Below are positions 22,262-36,300 of a stretch of DNA of 64,000 nt, one piece after another. Within the stretch, counting starts at the first letter, position 1. Each line of letters opens with the position of its first letter. The notes beneath the pieces are model-generated. The model saw nothing but the letters and a program-made list of their open reading frames with translations. It searched no databases and was not told the DNA's origin. The position numbers and the translations under genes are program-made. Source of the DNA: Gyrodactylus bullatarudis (lineage: Eukaryota; Platyhelminthes; Monogenea; Gyrodactylidea; Gyrodactylidae); contig SSNU01000058.1 of NCBI GenBank assembly GCA_012064415.1, forward strand, positions 103,135 through 167,134, given 5' to 3'.

Positions 22262-24857
22262 TAGTTGAACAAAAAAAAATTCTACACAATCAATAAAATT
22301 AAGAATGTGATGAGCTTAAAAAGTTTTAAAAATTATTTTATCCGTTTCATCTAGTCTAATTCAAGCCTTATAGTAAAATGGCACATTCTTGATTTGCATC
22401 AAAAATATATTTAATCAGAGTTTTGACTGTTATCATCATTATAGATTAAAGATGGTTCTAATGATTGATAAAACTGTAGCCAACAGTAACGAAGACATTT
22501 AGATTATGAGCAAACATGACATTTAAAGATCATAATTCTTTGCTTAATTAGTAAGACATGTACTACACATTCAAGCAAGTATGACTAATAATTATTACCC
22601 GTCTTTCTCTATTGGAAATCATTGTAATATCTCTCTGACGTTTATATCAACAAGTTAGAAGAAGATGATCTTACTTGTAAACTACGGGTAAAATAAGGGG
22701 AGATGGGACAAAATTACACAACTCTCTGTTTATTATAGGCAGAGACTTTTCCAACGTCTATCAATGCGTGGGTGTGATTGGTTCTTTTTTACTCCTCATT
22801 ATCTATCCTGAATTATCGAATCAAATATCTGCATCGGATAGCACTGGTGACAGTGTGATGATAACAAACTGCAATTGGGCTTATTTTTCCTAACGAGAAA
22901 ACAAGCATCTTTTTATTGCCCTCCTTTAACAGCTAGTCAAATCATGGAATGATAACTGAGACAAAGCCGAGATTGAATCAACACCAAATGATCAAAGCCT
23001 GCTCATCGGCTAGTCCAAAGTTGAATGTTAGATTTAGCCAAGGGGATAAAAAGCATCCCAAGTTCGACACTGAAAAATTAGTAAGTCTATTCAAACCATA
23101 ATACGTTTTTGATGGAGAGGAGAAAATCTTATAATTTAGAGCAGATGGTTTTGATAGTAGAATTCCGTATACTAGAAAATACCTAAAAGAATTAAAGAAA
23201 TAGTGGATGAGTCATCGAACCATTTAATAACATCCTGATTCATTCATAAAATAAATCTTTTGATAATTTGTAATTGAACTGAATTTTTTGTGTGCCTTTG
23301 GTTTGATCAATTCTTATTGAAATTCGGTGAGACCCCGTATTGGGATTGAATTGAACCAATATTTTATTTTCACTTTTTGTAATGAAAAATTAATTAATTA
23401 TTCCATTTATGGTCAGTTTTATTGTGATGAAATTTACCAATTGCAGTCATGGTAAGTAGGGATAGACTTTTCAATTTTAATATGTTCAATTTCATTTTCA
23501 ATGGCTAAAAAAGGGTAGTTCAGAATCAATATTTTTTTCAAATTATATGAATTTTTCACAAAAATAAAGTGGCTTTAAAAATCTCTCCACTCTTTTGAGT
23601 AATAATCGAAGATTTAGGGATCTTTGATAGAAATAGTTGATCCATGAGACTTATTTCTCTTACACAAAATGATTAGGAGATAAATAAAATTTTTGCTTCC
23701 TCTTATAAAAAAACATGGCTGGAATTAATGTTCAGTAAATTTTCCATCTTGTTAATTCTAATAAAAGATCATTGTCTCTATTGAAGTCAATCTATAAATA
23801 GCTAAAATTTTTTCCCCAAAGGTTTTATACATCATTCGAATTCTCCTGTAGAGCCCATTCAGGTTCTGACCAAGGCTAGAAAATTTGCAAAATCTATCTC
23901 TATTGGTTAGTTCTATCGGTACTGAATTTTATTTATTTTGCAATCATGGTTACTCGAGATAGATTTTTCAAATTTTCGGTTTTTAACTCTAGTCATAATC
24001 TGGTTCAGCTCTTTGAGAAGGTTCTAATGATGTATAAAACATGGGTCTAAAAACCTACTTTCATGTTTAAACATTTTGTATTAACTGGACGAGAGAATTG
24101 CCTAATTATCATTTTACAATTTCATTTATTCACAATTTTTTCGACTTTAAGCTTTAACAACTTTGTCGAGATGATACTAAAATCATAAATGAACTAAGAA
24201 TATAAAAAATCAAAAAGGAACCCAAAGAGTCTTATAATAAAAAAGTTTACTTGAGAGTAGTGAGATCATTTTTGGGTGTTAAATGTCAAAAAATCAAAAC
24301 TTTGGCTCTATTATGTCACTATCTAAGAAATCAAATCTTTCAAAAATTTGAACTGAACTTGAAATATTTTGCATGATGTGGATCTTGTGCGGCTTGGCAG
24401 TTTGAAATTATCAAAATTAAATTTTTTAAATCTACCCCTAATGGTTACCATCTTATGAAATCTGTTTTTGATAGCTGCTCACCTTTTTTCATAAGTTTTT
24501 TCATTCAGGACTATTCTTAGTTACTGGTTACAATATTTATTTGAAATTAAATCGAGTTAATTTTCTGAATTAATTCAAATTGATTCCCGAAATTAAAAAT
24601 AACGTGATAAAAGAGTCTTTCACTTCTTTGAAATTCGTGATCAGTTAAAATATGAGTTGATGAATTTGGGTTTGAAAAGATTTATTTATAAAATTACCTA
24701 TATTTTAACATCTATAACTGTTTATTTTAGTTTATATTTTCAAAAAACTACTTGTCTCCTAGGGCTCGTATCTGTCGGGCATAAAATTGATATAAATTTT
24801 GTATGGAATAAAGTCTTTCAGATTAACTGAATCTCTTTTAAATATAGTTTCTAAATT
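22262..24857. other. No gene seen; AT-rich intergenic
   Basis: No bordered exon or element end was found here on either strand. Confidence 0.5.
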
Positions 24858-24998
24858 TTTAAATAAATAAGAAAGGATGCCGAGAAAATTTTTGAGGAAT
24901 AAGCGCTTTATTTCAGGCATACTCTTCAGCCTCTTACATGCCAAATAAAGCGCTTATTCCTCAAAAATTTTCTCGGCATACTTTCTTATTTATTTAAA
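24858..24998. mobile_element. Near-perfect hairpin with conserved loop, copy 2
   Basis: Arms of 56 bp (24858-24913 and 24943-24998) differ at one position and include GAATAAGCGCTTTATTT. The 29-nt loop runs from CAGGCATACTC to TTACATGCC. The same 29-nt length and both ends recur at 2245-2273. The unit is non-coding. The tight match of the arms suggests a recent origin or an active constraint. Confidence 0.75.
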
Positions 24999-25568
24999 TG
25001 CTCTCACCGTTTGCACAACTGACTGATGATATTAAAAGTCATTCTCATACCCTAAATTTTTAAAGTTTACTTATAATTTTTTAGAGTTGGTGATTTTTTT
25101 AAAGAAATTATAATAATTATAATTTTTACGAATAAGTAATTCACGTAGTTTTTCAAACACGTCTGAAAATCCACTTATATTCATAATTTAGAGAATTGAG
25201 AAAAAGGAATAATCTTTGTTTACAAATCAATAGTGGAGCCTCTGAAAATAAAAATCTATTGACATTTCCATGAATTCGTATAGTTCTCTACAAATGCTAC
25301 TTTCTTTCCTGATCATCCATTAATTAAGCTTTCCTTTGAAAAAATAACCTATGACTCATTGGAACAGGTTGATGATTAATTATTATTTTCCCTTTAAAGA
25401 ATATAGGAGAATTTTCGTCCGTTAATATTTTAATGTAACAAAGTTAATTATTTGAGTTTAATTGTCAATGTCAAATTTAATTTTTTCTATGTCGTATCAG
25501 CTACTCAAAATTAAAATTATGGGAAATATTTTTTTCGAAATTTTATTCCATCGAAATATTTATCATTA

Positions 25569-25973
25569 GATTGTGTGAAAACTTCTTGGATTATTTTTTT
25601 TAATATCAATTCAGAATCTGTTCTTATTACTATTATGCAGATAAATTATACACGAAAAGATTTAGAATTATTTTATATTTCAATAGTGAACTAGTTCTTA
25701 ACTTAATCTTCAGAGAGTTGTTTGGGATAGTTTTTGCCTTTAGGCTTGCATTGATCTATCTGTAAATCCAATGAGTTTTTTCAAATAATCGTGATAAAGA
25801 CATGAATTTCATTAACTGAACTGTCGTTATTTACTTCAAATATATAGCATCGATCAAAAAGCGTCAGAAATTTTTAGACTGATAGAAAGAGTTAGAGTTG
25901 TTTCAAAACATTCGGTTCAAGAATGGTTTGTTCTATTCAAAAATGGAAAAACAAGTTTTGAACCAAGGCCACC
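25569..25973 (+). pseudogene. Truncated mariner element
   Basis: The start, TA then GATTGTGTGAAAACTTCTT, matches the left terminal repeat of the mariner at 37773. Downstream ACACGAAAAGATTTAGAA, GATAAAGACATGAATTTCA and TTCAAAAATGGAAAAAC align in order to the 5' leader and first third of that transposase gene. The frame is broken many times. Homology stops after CCAAGGCCACCC; the rest of the element is missing. Confidence 0.8.
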
Positions 25974-27221
25974 CTAGTTTATTTCCAGTTCTAAAATCAT
26001 TGTGAGAAACAATGTGAATCAGCTGTATTTGACCAGGTTTTGGGCTATATTTTTACTATCTTACATGGTAGTAATCAGTGATCTTCTTTTTAAAAATAAC
26101 TAAAATGACTGATTCGCTAGAAAAGAAAATTCTCAACTTTTTGATTATCCAAGATCCCTGAATATTAATAAATGTAAAAAAATCTTGTCCAATTATGATC
26201 TTAAAAATTACTTCTGATCACTCTCTTTCGGAAATCAACAATCGGCAAAAATTTTCAACACGAATTTTGAAAGATAGAAATTTCTTTTAAGAAAACACTT
26301 TTTAAGGTTCGTGATAAAAGCCTAGAAGGAAAAATATTTTCTATTATTTAAAATTGAAGCTTGAAAGATTTAATCCAAAATGAATTTATTTAATCGAATA
26401 TATAATAATACTAGCTAAATATTTAACATCTTGAATACACATTTTAGATTTAAAAAATATTTTTGGGTATCCTGTCTGTTATGAATCATAATACAAGATT
26501 CTAGAATTTAGCTCAGCCAGATTTCATATCAAACATAAAAATTAGCAAAACAAATTACCAAAAGCGAATGATATTGTTAAGAGAAATATTTTTTATACTT
26601 GACAGTTTAATGAATGGATTCCTGAAAAAATCTAATTGGACAGAATAAGAAACATATTTTATTTCCTCGTTGAGCTACGGAAAAACCACAAAATCTTTCT
26701 ATTGATTAGAAAAACACATATCTCTATATTATTGTTCAGAGTTGTAAATTAATTTAAAAGTATTCAAAATTTTTAGAAATCAAAGAGTTTTTATTTCTTC
26801 TCTGATGATGTGGTCAAGTCTTTATGCACCGGGGTTGAAATAGTTCACAAAAATGTTCAATATTTTTATCGAAACCCAAGCAAAAATTTTAGCATAAATG
26901 AAACTTTCAGTATAAATGGCATACTTTTTAATTTTCTAAAGAAAAGATGTTCTATGCCATTGATTTATTTCGCCGGTTCTTGTCAATCTTTAATCCTGGT
27001 TTGAATGATATTTACATAATTAACAAATAATAATGTGGCTGTGAGGCAAATGAAGAATATTTCAAAATATCTATTCACAAGAAGCACCTTTATGACTTAC
27101 AGTCACCGTAACCTAATTGATTTTTAATATTTCTTCTCTATGCTCATAAAAATTCAAGAATGGAGAAGTTAAATTTTGTAAATATTATTCATTCGAACCA
27201 GGATTTTAATCTTTGAATCAG
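25974..27221. other. No gene seen; AT-rich intergenic
   Basis: Only short open frames. Weak FB-family words appear near 26200-26290 (GATCACTCTCTTTCG, AATTTTCAACACG), which suggest an eroded foldback fragment. Confidence 0.4.
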
Positions 27222-27858
27222 TTTTGAGTCAGCAAAAAAATAGTTTATCCTTGCATAATAATTGCCTTCTCAAATGTGTGATTAAGATTTTTTGAAATCT
27301 AGATCATGAGGCCCTCTTTCAGAATACAGAGAAAAAATATTTAGAAAAAATCAATTTTTAAGGAAGACACGGCAAATTTGAAATCTTGAAATAACACCAA
27401 ATTCCCATTTTTTGGACTTAAAGTTGAAAATATTTATTGATTCCAATGTAAGAGAGTGATCAAAAGTTGATTTTCAGGATCACAAATAGTCAAAAGAATT
27501 AAATATGCTGAATCTGGTTTTGAGAATCACCCCATAACCGTGTCAAAATCAAATTTTTTTAGATACATATCCGAAAGCTCTGATGTTTTTTTGGTGTGCG
27601 TTGTTATTGTTATTCCTGCGAACTCTTCATTTTAAGACACTTTCATCAATGTGGATGTGTAGCTAGCTGCTAAGTTACATGAGTGGCGTGAAGGAAAAGT
27701 TCGTCCAATTTCTGCAACATTATGAATCGAGTTTTTGGTCATTCTCTTGAGAGATTGGGCATTGAAGAATTTGCGAAAAATTATCAGTAATTATTAATCA
27801 CACATTTGAGAATGCAATTATTATGCAAGGATAAACTAATTTTGTACTGACTCAAAAA
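27222..27858. mobile_element. Inverted-repeat element carrying an FB fragment
   Basis: The left end TTTTGAGTCAGCAAAAAAAT and the following TAGTTTATCCTTGCATAATA recur as the reverse complement at about 27795-27858, ending GACTCAAAA. The arms are about 60 bp with few mismatches. At 27287-27489 the interior contains one arm of the FB family (GAGGCCCTC, AAATTCCCATTTTTTGG). The remainder has a GC-richer stretch of unknown origin. Confidence 0.6.
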
Positions 27859-30623
27859 TTATGCTAGTTTTTTTATAAACATGCTGATTCAAAGTTTATA
27901 TAATGTATATTTTTCTTGATTCTCCATAATTCAAGCGTATATACTTAAAAATTTAAGCAATAATAATAAATGGTTCGCATTCAAAAGAAATTGCTTCAAT
28001 CACTTTTCTTAAGGAAAAATTCAGGCTCTTTCTTTAACTTCAAGAGATCATAACTCAATAGAATGAATGAGTTAATCTCTACAAGAAAGATTTCAAGAAA
28101 TTTGTCCGTCAATCTTCTTGAAATATATAGTTGAGAGAATGAAATCAGTCATACTTCAACTAGACAAGTATTCCTATCTACAGAATTAAAAGATACTTTC
28201 AATAAATCAGTATCCTGTTGAAGTTGTCTAACTTATTTTCTCCTAGCTACAATATACAATAACAACTTTGATGATGAAATAGTACAAAAGAAAGATGTGT
28301 GTATTTTTCCTCTTTTAAACCGAATGACTAACCGGTATATTATAAGAATTGCACCTTTTCTTATAAGAACTCTTTCAGAGTAGAAGAACAGATGCCCAAG
28401 AATTATGATACACCTTGTATTCTTGGTTTTTATAATAATAACACAGTAATACATTATTTGTTTGCATTAGGCCCAGTAAAAGTATGAAAAGAAACCCATT
28501 AGACATTACTTGAGGTTATCATTAATTAAATTAGGCAAGTAACATTTGTAGTTTTGAATCATCAGAGAAAATATACATATATAATCAGCCACCCTCCCCG
28601 TTTACATGGGAGGGAAATTTGCCAAAAAATAGTAGTTTGGTGGAATAAATAGAGTATCAAAAGTCTACTGGGGATACAAGATGTGTAAAAAATATGCACT
28701 TGAATTACTCTTTCATGAATGCCTTGATTGTACTACACAATGTGTTTGGTCTATTTCTTTTAACATGTTCAAGGCAAGCTAAAATTGATATGATTCAATA
28801 TAATATACATAAGAAAAAAAGAAAATCCAAATTTCATACAACATTCTATAGTTTACCAAGTTGAAAGTTAATACACATATAAAGTAGGAGAATGATCTCT
28901 TGTAAGAGACCTAACAATCTACCTGGATTAAAAGAACAAGTATCCCTCGAAAGAGCTCACTATTGCCAGAGTTACAATTCCCCGGAACTATGTGTGAGTA
29001 AATGCAACTTCTTCTCTTCTTAGTTGACTGAAAATTGATAAAAATGATTCAGAACGTGAGCAAATGATTCAAAGAAAGTTGAACATTTTTTCCTGAAGAT
29101 CTCCCAGAGGTATTATACGTTCTTTACTCATTTTCTCTCCCTTTTTATCTGACTCAATCTACAGTCTTTTTTTTCTATTTTATTCATTCGATTTGCCTAT
29201 CAAACGCATGAGAAAATTTCATGCGACAAGAATTAAGATGTAAAATGAATAAGTTGAGCATCTCCATTCACCCCCCTTTTTTCATTCTCCATTGAGAAAA
29301 TTAGATTTGTTGCAACTAAATTGTACTGATTACTTTTGAGTACTGCTCACTACTATTTAAGGCCTTCCAGACAAATTTATCAATGACTGTATTTACTGGT
29401 ACAATGGATGAGTCATGTCTCTTATCTATTTCTTGCCTAAAGATAGGAATATATCTGAGTTACAATATGAGTTGATAATGTAATAATCAGATTATCTATT
29501 TGATCAATTTGCAGAGTTATTTACTTGAGTACCTTTTTTCTTTTTAAACTGTTCATTAGATAATAATTTTACACTGTATTTTAATTCGTTTTCTGATCAA
29601 TAATATAAGAAATTACTATTTTTTTACAAATACTTATGAAATGAGCCAATAAGTTGTTTAAAAAATTCAATCTGTCAAAATTAGTCCATTTCTGAAATGG
29701 TCCCACGTTTAAGACCTTTGAGCTCAATTTTTTATCGATTTCGAGGATGCTGATATTTGGGTTCAAAATTTGACTGAGAATTTGGCGTTTTTTGCCTAAA
29801 CCAAGAAACTATTAATTTTTCAACGGAGTTGAAGGAAAAAAACATTAGAGAATTAATACATTTTGAGATTTAATGATCCCTTATGATAAATTTCTAATGA
29901 TTATTGAAAAATTTTGAAACCTTAAAAATTGTGAGAAAATCAATCTGGGTTGTGTTAATTAATGAAAAAAAATTTTTTTCTCATTAATTGTTTTAGATTA
30001 AATTTTTAGAATCACTGATTTTATTAGTCATTAATTTATTTATTGTAGAGTTCATTTTTAATTTATATAAACAGGTTTTCAATTGATTTCTGTTTTCTTT
30101 TGAGTCATAGAATGTTGTTCAGAGAGCTTAGTTCGGCTTCGATCTGTTTAATTGAATTCAAACTTTTCTAAGAGAAGAAAATAAAACTTGAAATTCTTAG
30201 TTATTTAGAAAAGAGCTTTAACTTTCAATGCAGGGGTTCTTTTTCTTCTAGTAGTTCAAAAAAAAGTAGACGTCTTTATAAGAACGAATCGTAAAATCTT
30301 GTAAGTTCTTTTCTTATTTTATCAACAAGTCTTATAGATTATATAGATTGTTTGAAATTTTTTTCAAATTCGAAGATTAAACAATGTAATTTGGAAATTC
30401 TTATCATAATTATATCTATTTAAAGTGCACAGATTTGTTGTAACTGGAAAGTGATATTCTTCCCATGAGAAAACAAAAAACCCTACCTTTTTGATTTATT
30501 ATCTCAAAAGCAAAAAAACAACAACAAAAATAGATAAGATATTCTACCTGATCTTTATGGTATATGGAATGGATTGTACTTTTTCTCGATATCTTTCAGT
30601 AAAATTTTTCTATTTGTTTACAG
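27859..30623. other. Upstream region of the NAV gene; no exon recognised
   Basis: This region should contain the promoter and the start codon exon of the navigator gene, because the first recognised exon begins inside the calponin-homology domain. No short leader exon could be singled out. The sequence is AT-rich with no element boundaries seen. Confidence 0.4.
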
Positions 30624-33366
30624 ATCTATTTAAATTGGGCAAATCATTACTTACAGAGGAAGAATTGTCGAAGCTTGAAGAATATCGAGAATGATTTACG
30701 AGATGGTGTCATGCTCGCTGACCTCATCGAAGGGTTAAGTTAGTCAACATATTTTACTGGTTTATTTATTAACAAAATATTCTCAGAGTAGAACCAGTTA
30801 ATTTTCAAGATTTATTATTCCTAGCTTTTATTATTCTTAGGCAATTTTTAGTACAAGTCAAATTAAAAATAAGTGATTAGTAGGGCGACCAAAATGCCTT
30901 TTTTGCCTTTTTTGAGAGTGAGTCTAAAATACTTTGAAAATATTAAAAATTCAGTCCTTTTTTTTCTAAACCTATTAATAAGAGAAATAAGTTTGCCTTT
31001 ATTGCCTATTTCGAGAAGGCTTGCCTTTATTTTGCAAAGGATTGTGCAAATTTTTTATCCTTGTTTATCTTGATCTTAGTTAAATTTTCATTGTCTGAAT
31101 CTAATTTTAGGGGGGACTCGGTAAACAGCCAATAGAAATGGCTTATCCAACTCAACATCTCATTCTCATTCTATTCACTTGAAAGGCTTGAAGAATTGAT
31201 TAATTTTTTTAAATCACTACTTGTGAGAGATATTCGATTATATGAATATACCTTTTATGCTTTACTATGTTGTTCAAGCTACTTTTTGGATTTTTAATGA
31301 GATCTCCTTTAAGTCCGCTTTCAGCAGATATCTTCTTGGGATGCTTCTCGTGAGAAACATTCGATTTTTTGAATTTGCCTTTTTTTGCCTTTTTCAGAAT
31401 TAAAAATTGCCTTTTTTCATCATAAAGTATGCCTTTTTCTGGTCGCCCTAGTTATTAGTAATCAGTAGGGCCTCAAAAAAGTACTAATTGGTATATTTTC
31501 ACTCTAGACACAGGACCGGCTGAGTTTTAACAATCTGAAGAAAAAATCTGCTTATCTAATCCTATTTAAAAGATAGCTGGTACTATTTCTGTATTAAATT
31601 GTTGCTCAGGTACTTTATTGTACTATTTTTCAAATTTAATCTCAGAATATAGCATTCCTCAACTAGCTACCAATCACAATTTTCGATGAATTGATAGCTA
31701 TACTCCTGATATCGAGCTTTCAATATTCTTGTAAAGTATGCACAAAAACAGTTGAAGGGTCATTTTCTATCATGGAAAAAAATTTGAACAAAATTCAGAA
31801 ATTTTGTTGACACAAGATTGACTAAAAACTCTGCAACAATTTACGGTAAGGAACTATTTTTTTACTCAAAATCCCTTGAATTTTCTTGAAAGTACTTTTC
31901 TCTACTCATTTCTTAGTTTATGAGATACTATTTTTGAGGCCCTAGTAATCAGTGATAACTTATCACTGATAAGATAATATCATCCAGATTAGCGTGAAAA
32001 TTCTTCTAATTTCCGAGAAATTTTTTTCGAAATTTTGCAAAAAATCATTCAAAAATTAAAGCTCTGTAAAGTTTAAAAAAAGATTTTCTTGAATAATCTG
32101 AGGGATCGTGCAACTTTTTAAACAAAAAGATTTACATTTTCATTTCTTTTAATCAGCTGATCATCGGGTCGAGAGAATAAATCAAAATCCATTCAATGAA
32201 GATGTTGCTGTGAGTAAAATATAATTAAAGTAGAATTTTACTGCAAATTAGCAGAAGAATTGACCGGTACACTTGTGCACCAGTTTTCGTGCCTGAGAAT
32301 GTGCACACCCCATTTGTCATGTCTTTCAAAGCTAAAATTAATCATCAACCTACTAAGAAGTAGGACAAGTATATGAATAAAATGATTTTTTGGTAAAAAA
32401 TTTCATTTTTTCTGAATTTATTTCTGGTCATATCAGTACCCTCGCAAGCTAGTAAATTATTCATTAAACTCGAATAAGATTCCAAATTAAAATGAGGCTT
32501 TCACCCTCACAATTCTTGAATTAGAAAATTGCAACCTTCAATTATAATTATTGCTCATAGCTTCACTCACATGTATCCTTTTTGCTAACGGCAACCTTAT
32601 ATTTCGCATTATATTAAAATTTCTAACTAAAGTAATATGGAAGATCCTACTACTTTGCCAAATACTCTTGGTTTCTTTTTCTACTAAAAACAAAAGAGAT
32701 CCTAATTTGATAAGTAATCTTAAAATGTTAATACAATTTCTTATTTACATTTATTACATTTAGAAAAACAACATTCAATTATGTTTAAGTCACTTGGAAA
32801 GGTTTGGATTCAGCACCAGTGATATAACAATAAATGGTAAGAAGTTATTAAATTCTATTACTTCTTTCTAGCTTGCTATTTTTCAAGAATAAAAGATATA
32901 AGTTGAAATGAAGAAACCACCAAATTATTTCATTTTTTGAATTTCGTCTGTAGAATTGTAAAAACAATTGAAAATAAGTTTAAATTGATAGTTTTTTATC
33001 CAAAAAACCTTTACTAATTTGATAGTCCTTAGTTTTAAAGAACATCAGAACCGTTTTCAATCGCTTGAGATGGGCAATAAATATTTTTTCAATCGATAAA
33101 TATTGTTAAAAATTTAATATAATATGAATTTTTCCAGATATTTTTTATGGGAATTTATTGAAAATACAAACCTTGTTCTACAAGCTATCTCATCACAAAT
33201 TTGAAAGAAAATCCAATTCTTACCTCAGCCCTCAAAGTGAAAGATCATTTTCATCTAGCGTTTATAATGGCAGCAAACACAGTTCAATTAATAAAAGCGA
33301 TGGAATCAAAACGCCAACAAGGATCCCATCTGTGTCAAAAGTTTCTAATTCATCTAGATCGAAAAT
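30624..33366 (+). CDS. NAV exons 1-4: calponin-homology domain
   Basis: The exons are 30624-30738, 32157-32209, 32764-32836 and 33138-33366. The translation opens IYLNWANHYLQRKNCRSLKN, then NDLRDGVMLADLIEG, then VERINQNPFNEDVA, LCLSHLERFGFST and YGNLLKIQTLFYKLS. These correspond in order to the NAV-type single CH domain (WANHYL, DGVLLAxII, ENxDxCLxFL, GNLKxILxLFFxLS). This domain links NAV to actin. A Ser-rich linker begins in exon 4. Donors are GTTAGT, GTGAGT, GTAAGA and GTAATT. Confidence 0.9.
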
Positions 33367-36300
33367 GTAATTTTCCATGGAAAATATTTGATGTTTTATT
33401 TATTAGACTTGGAAGAAATTTTCCAAAATTACTAAAATGATAAATTTAATCTTAAAGTATCTTAATTATTCCTAGAAAATTTAATGTTTATACAGAAACC
33501 CTACTCAAAAGTATGATGATGATTTCGTAAACTAAATTAAAAAGGGGCAGAGGGAAGAGGGTCATTTTTGGTTCATAAGTCCCAGGTCTAATTTGCAAGC
33601 CTTTTTCAACCATTTTTCCGGGCTCATTATGAAGAAGTTCAAATTCTAATCTTGTCTCTGGTCGGATAAGACAAGAGTTTCTGATTAATTATACCTCTCA
33701 TTTTACGACCTAGATTAAAATTATTTTGATCATACTAAACCGTTTTTTTTGATTTTTTAAATTATATCCATCAATTCTAGACCTAATTCTGAGGAAATGA
33801 AAAAACCTTCTTCGCCGAAACTTCGTAAGTTTTAATTTGTAGTATTTTTGTTCATTATATGTTGCATGACTGTACATTGTACAACTTTTAATGAAGCTGA
33901 TTGAAAGAAACTGCGCATAAAGTCCTCTATTGATACCAACCAATCCAATTAAATTCAAAATAATAATATAATTTCGAACAAAAGAATTCTAATTCCATTT
34001 ATTCATCTATAGCCAAGAATATCATTGCCAGATTTACTACAACTTCCAGTTCAAGCCCTTTAGATTCATCTTCAAACAACAAATCATTTATACCCTCATC
34101 AAGTGCCAAGCATAAATCAAGTTCTATTAAAAGTCACATTTCTGGAGACAGGAATTCTTTTAGCAGTGGACACTATTCAGAAACTTACTGTACAAAGAGT
34201 CTTGTAAGTCCTTTCACGTTGAAATAATTAATTAATGTTTAATCATAGAAAGAACTAAAGAATTATATGAAGTTAGAATTTAACCTTTTCCTGGGGCTTG
34301 CTCTATATACTATATATTTTACCATTAATCTTGTTACTCTTGATAGTCTTCAATGGCTAACAAATTTTCTATTTCTTCATATTTGAATCATGAAATTAAA
34401 TTATCAGACTAAATTCAAATGGGATCTGTATTCTTTAGGGAAATCGATGACATTTTTACGGCCAAATAAAGTTTTTTTGTATGTTTAAAGCGATACATCT
34501 TTTCCTCGTATTAGGAAGTTTAAAAGGAATCGATTCTCATATCACAGAGAATAACCGATTGAGCTTATAAGAATGAGCAAGTCTAGTTTCATATTTGAGT
34601 TTGAGTGTCTAAATCATTTCAAATATGGCTCACAACAGCTTATAGTTAATGTAAAATTAATAGCAGATTTCATATCTTTAGGCTTCTCAGTCATCTTCCT
34701 CAATTCCACGTCTAATAACTCCTAAAGGATCTCGGACAGGTCAGAAGAAAACTAAAGTCGATTCATCTCTACCGAAACCGATGCCTCAGCAGAATACATT
34801 ATCCTATACAAGTCATAATTCAACTGATTCATCAAACATTTATAAGATCAAATCCGAGGATTTGCCCTACTCTACCAACTACAATGTTAGTAATGTTGAA
34901 GGCAGAGCTTTGCCGAAGCCTCCACCTAGGAACTCATCAAGAACTAGCTCTCTATCTAAGGATCAGTCAAGTGATACTGAAATAGTTGAGCTGATAAAGA
35001 AGCCTCGTGGTAGATCCTTCTTCTCCTCTATCAAGAGTCCAAAAGTTTGCCTTGGTGACTCTAAACCAAATAATGTTCTTAAGCCATCAACAACTCCAGA
35101 GATTAATCCTTTGTATCAAGGTCATAGAGGTGATGAAAATAACAATGATACAGCTAGAAGGTTAGTTGAAATTAACCCAAGAAAAAGACGCAGATAATTT
35201 GATGCGTTTTTTTTTAAAGCCAACTCTTATAAGTTTAATTAGTTTTGTAGATATTCGCCCAAAAATTTTAACCCGGAAATTGGCAAACTTATTTATTTCA
35301 AGGAATAACTGATCATTAAAAGGTTTAAAAAGTACTCAATATTTTTCTTTTTATAGAGCATGTAAGAAGCATTCCTCTGTTGAACCGGAAAGTTTGGATG
35401 TTAATCGCCATCCTCCAGTTGCATCAGTAGCGCCATTTTGTAATGGCCTGACAAAAAGTATAGATCCGTCATCAAGTAATTTATCCCTGGAAATCAACAA
35501 AATCAATAATCAAAGTAATTAAAATATCTCAGAATTTAAAATCTCTTTGATTGAATCTTTAAAATTAAGGTTTATTAGATAGAAACTTTTCCCTCGCTTC
35601 GCTTTTACGAGCTCAAAACAGCCTTTCTCAGGAGCTGCATTCAAACATTAAGGATCTGGTCAATCCATCTTGCTTGAATTATGATTCACTAACTCGATTA
35701 AAGAAAAACAAGATATCCAATGAGAGCAAAAAAGATGATGGAACCTCGAATATCTCTACAGTACTGAGCAAAGTAAAACTTCCATATGCAGTTAGCAACG
35801 AGGCTTTGCTAAAATATTCTCCAAATACTTCAAACAATGATAGAAAAATTTCACCTTCATCGAATCATTCTAGCAGTAATGATAGTCCCCAATCAAGTAT
35901 GCTATTTTATCATCTTTTATTTGTAAAAGTTGTCAATAATATTTATGTTTTAGACAATTCAATGATCGAAGTTAGTCTTAAAACTTTTATCATAAACAAT
36001 CTATTTACTAGAAAGTATATTTTAAAGTAATTTATATATTTTCTTGAATAGGTACAATCGCTTAAGAGCAAACTTCATTCGGCAGAAGAGAAAATTAGAT
36101 TCCTTCAAACAAAGCTCCTTATTCAGGTGAGTTCGAATCTCTTGCACGGTAATCTCCTCTGGAATTCAGCGTTGTTAACTTGATATGGAAGTAAATGTTT
36201 CCAAATTTTCAATTTTGCTTCATACAATTCTGTCTCATGTTCGATGCGAAAATGTGTGGATTTTGCTCGTTGTTCTCTTCGTTTCATCTTTTCATTTTTC

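Noticed and set aside
20704..22296. The same 60-codon frame on opposite strands at 20704-20898 and 22081-22296, as if a duplicated small gene
   Set aside because: Both lie within the Tc1 inverted repeats; the frame is a by-product of the repeat and includes the transposase-binding sites.
33158..33440. Two alternative open frames over the same stretch as separate small genes
   Set aside because: Only the frame that continues the CH domain (YGNLLKIQTLFYKLS) is conserved; the other is its overlapping shadow.
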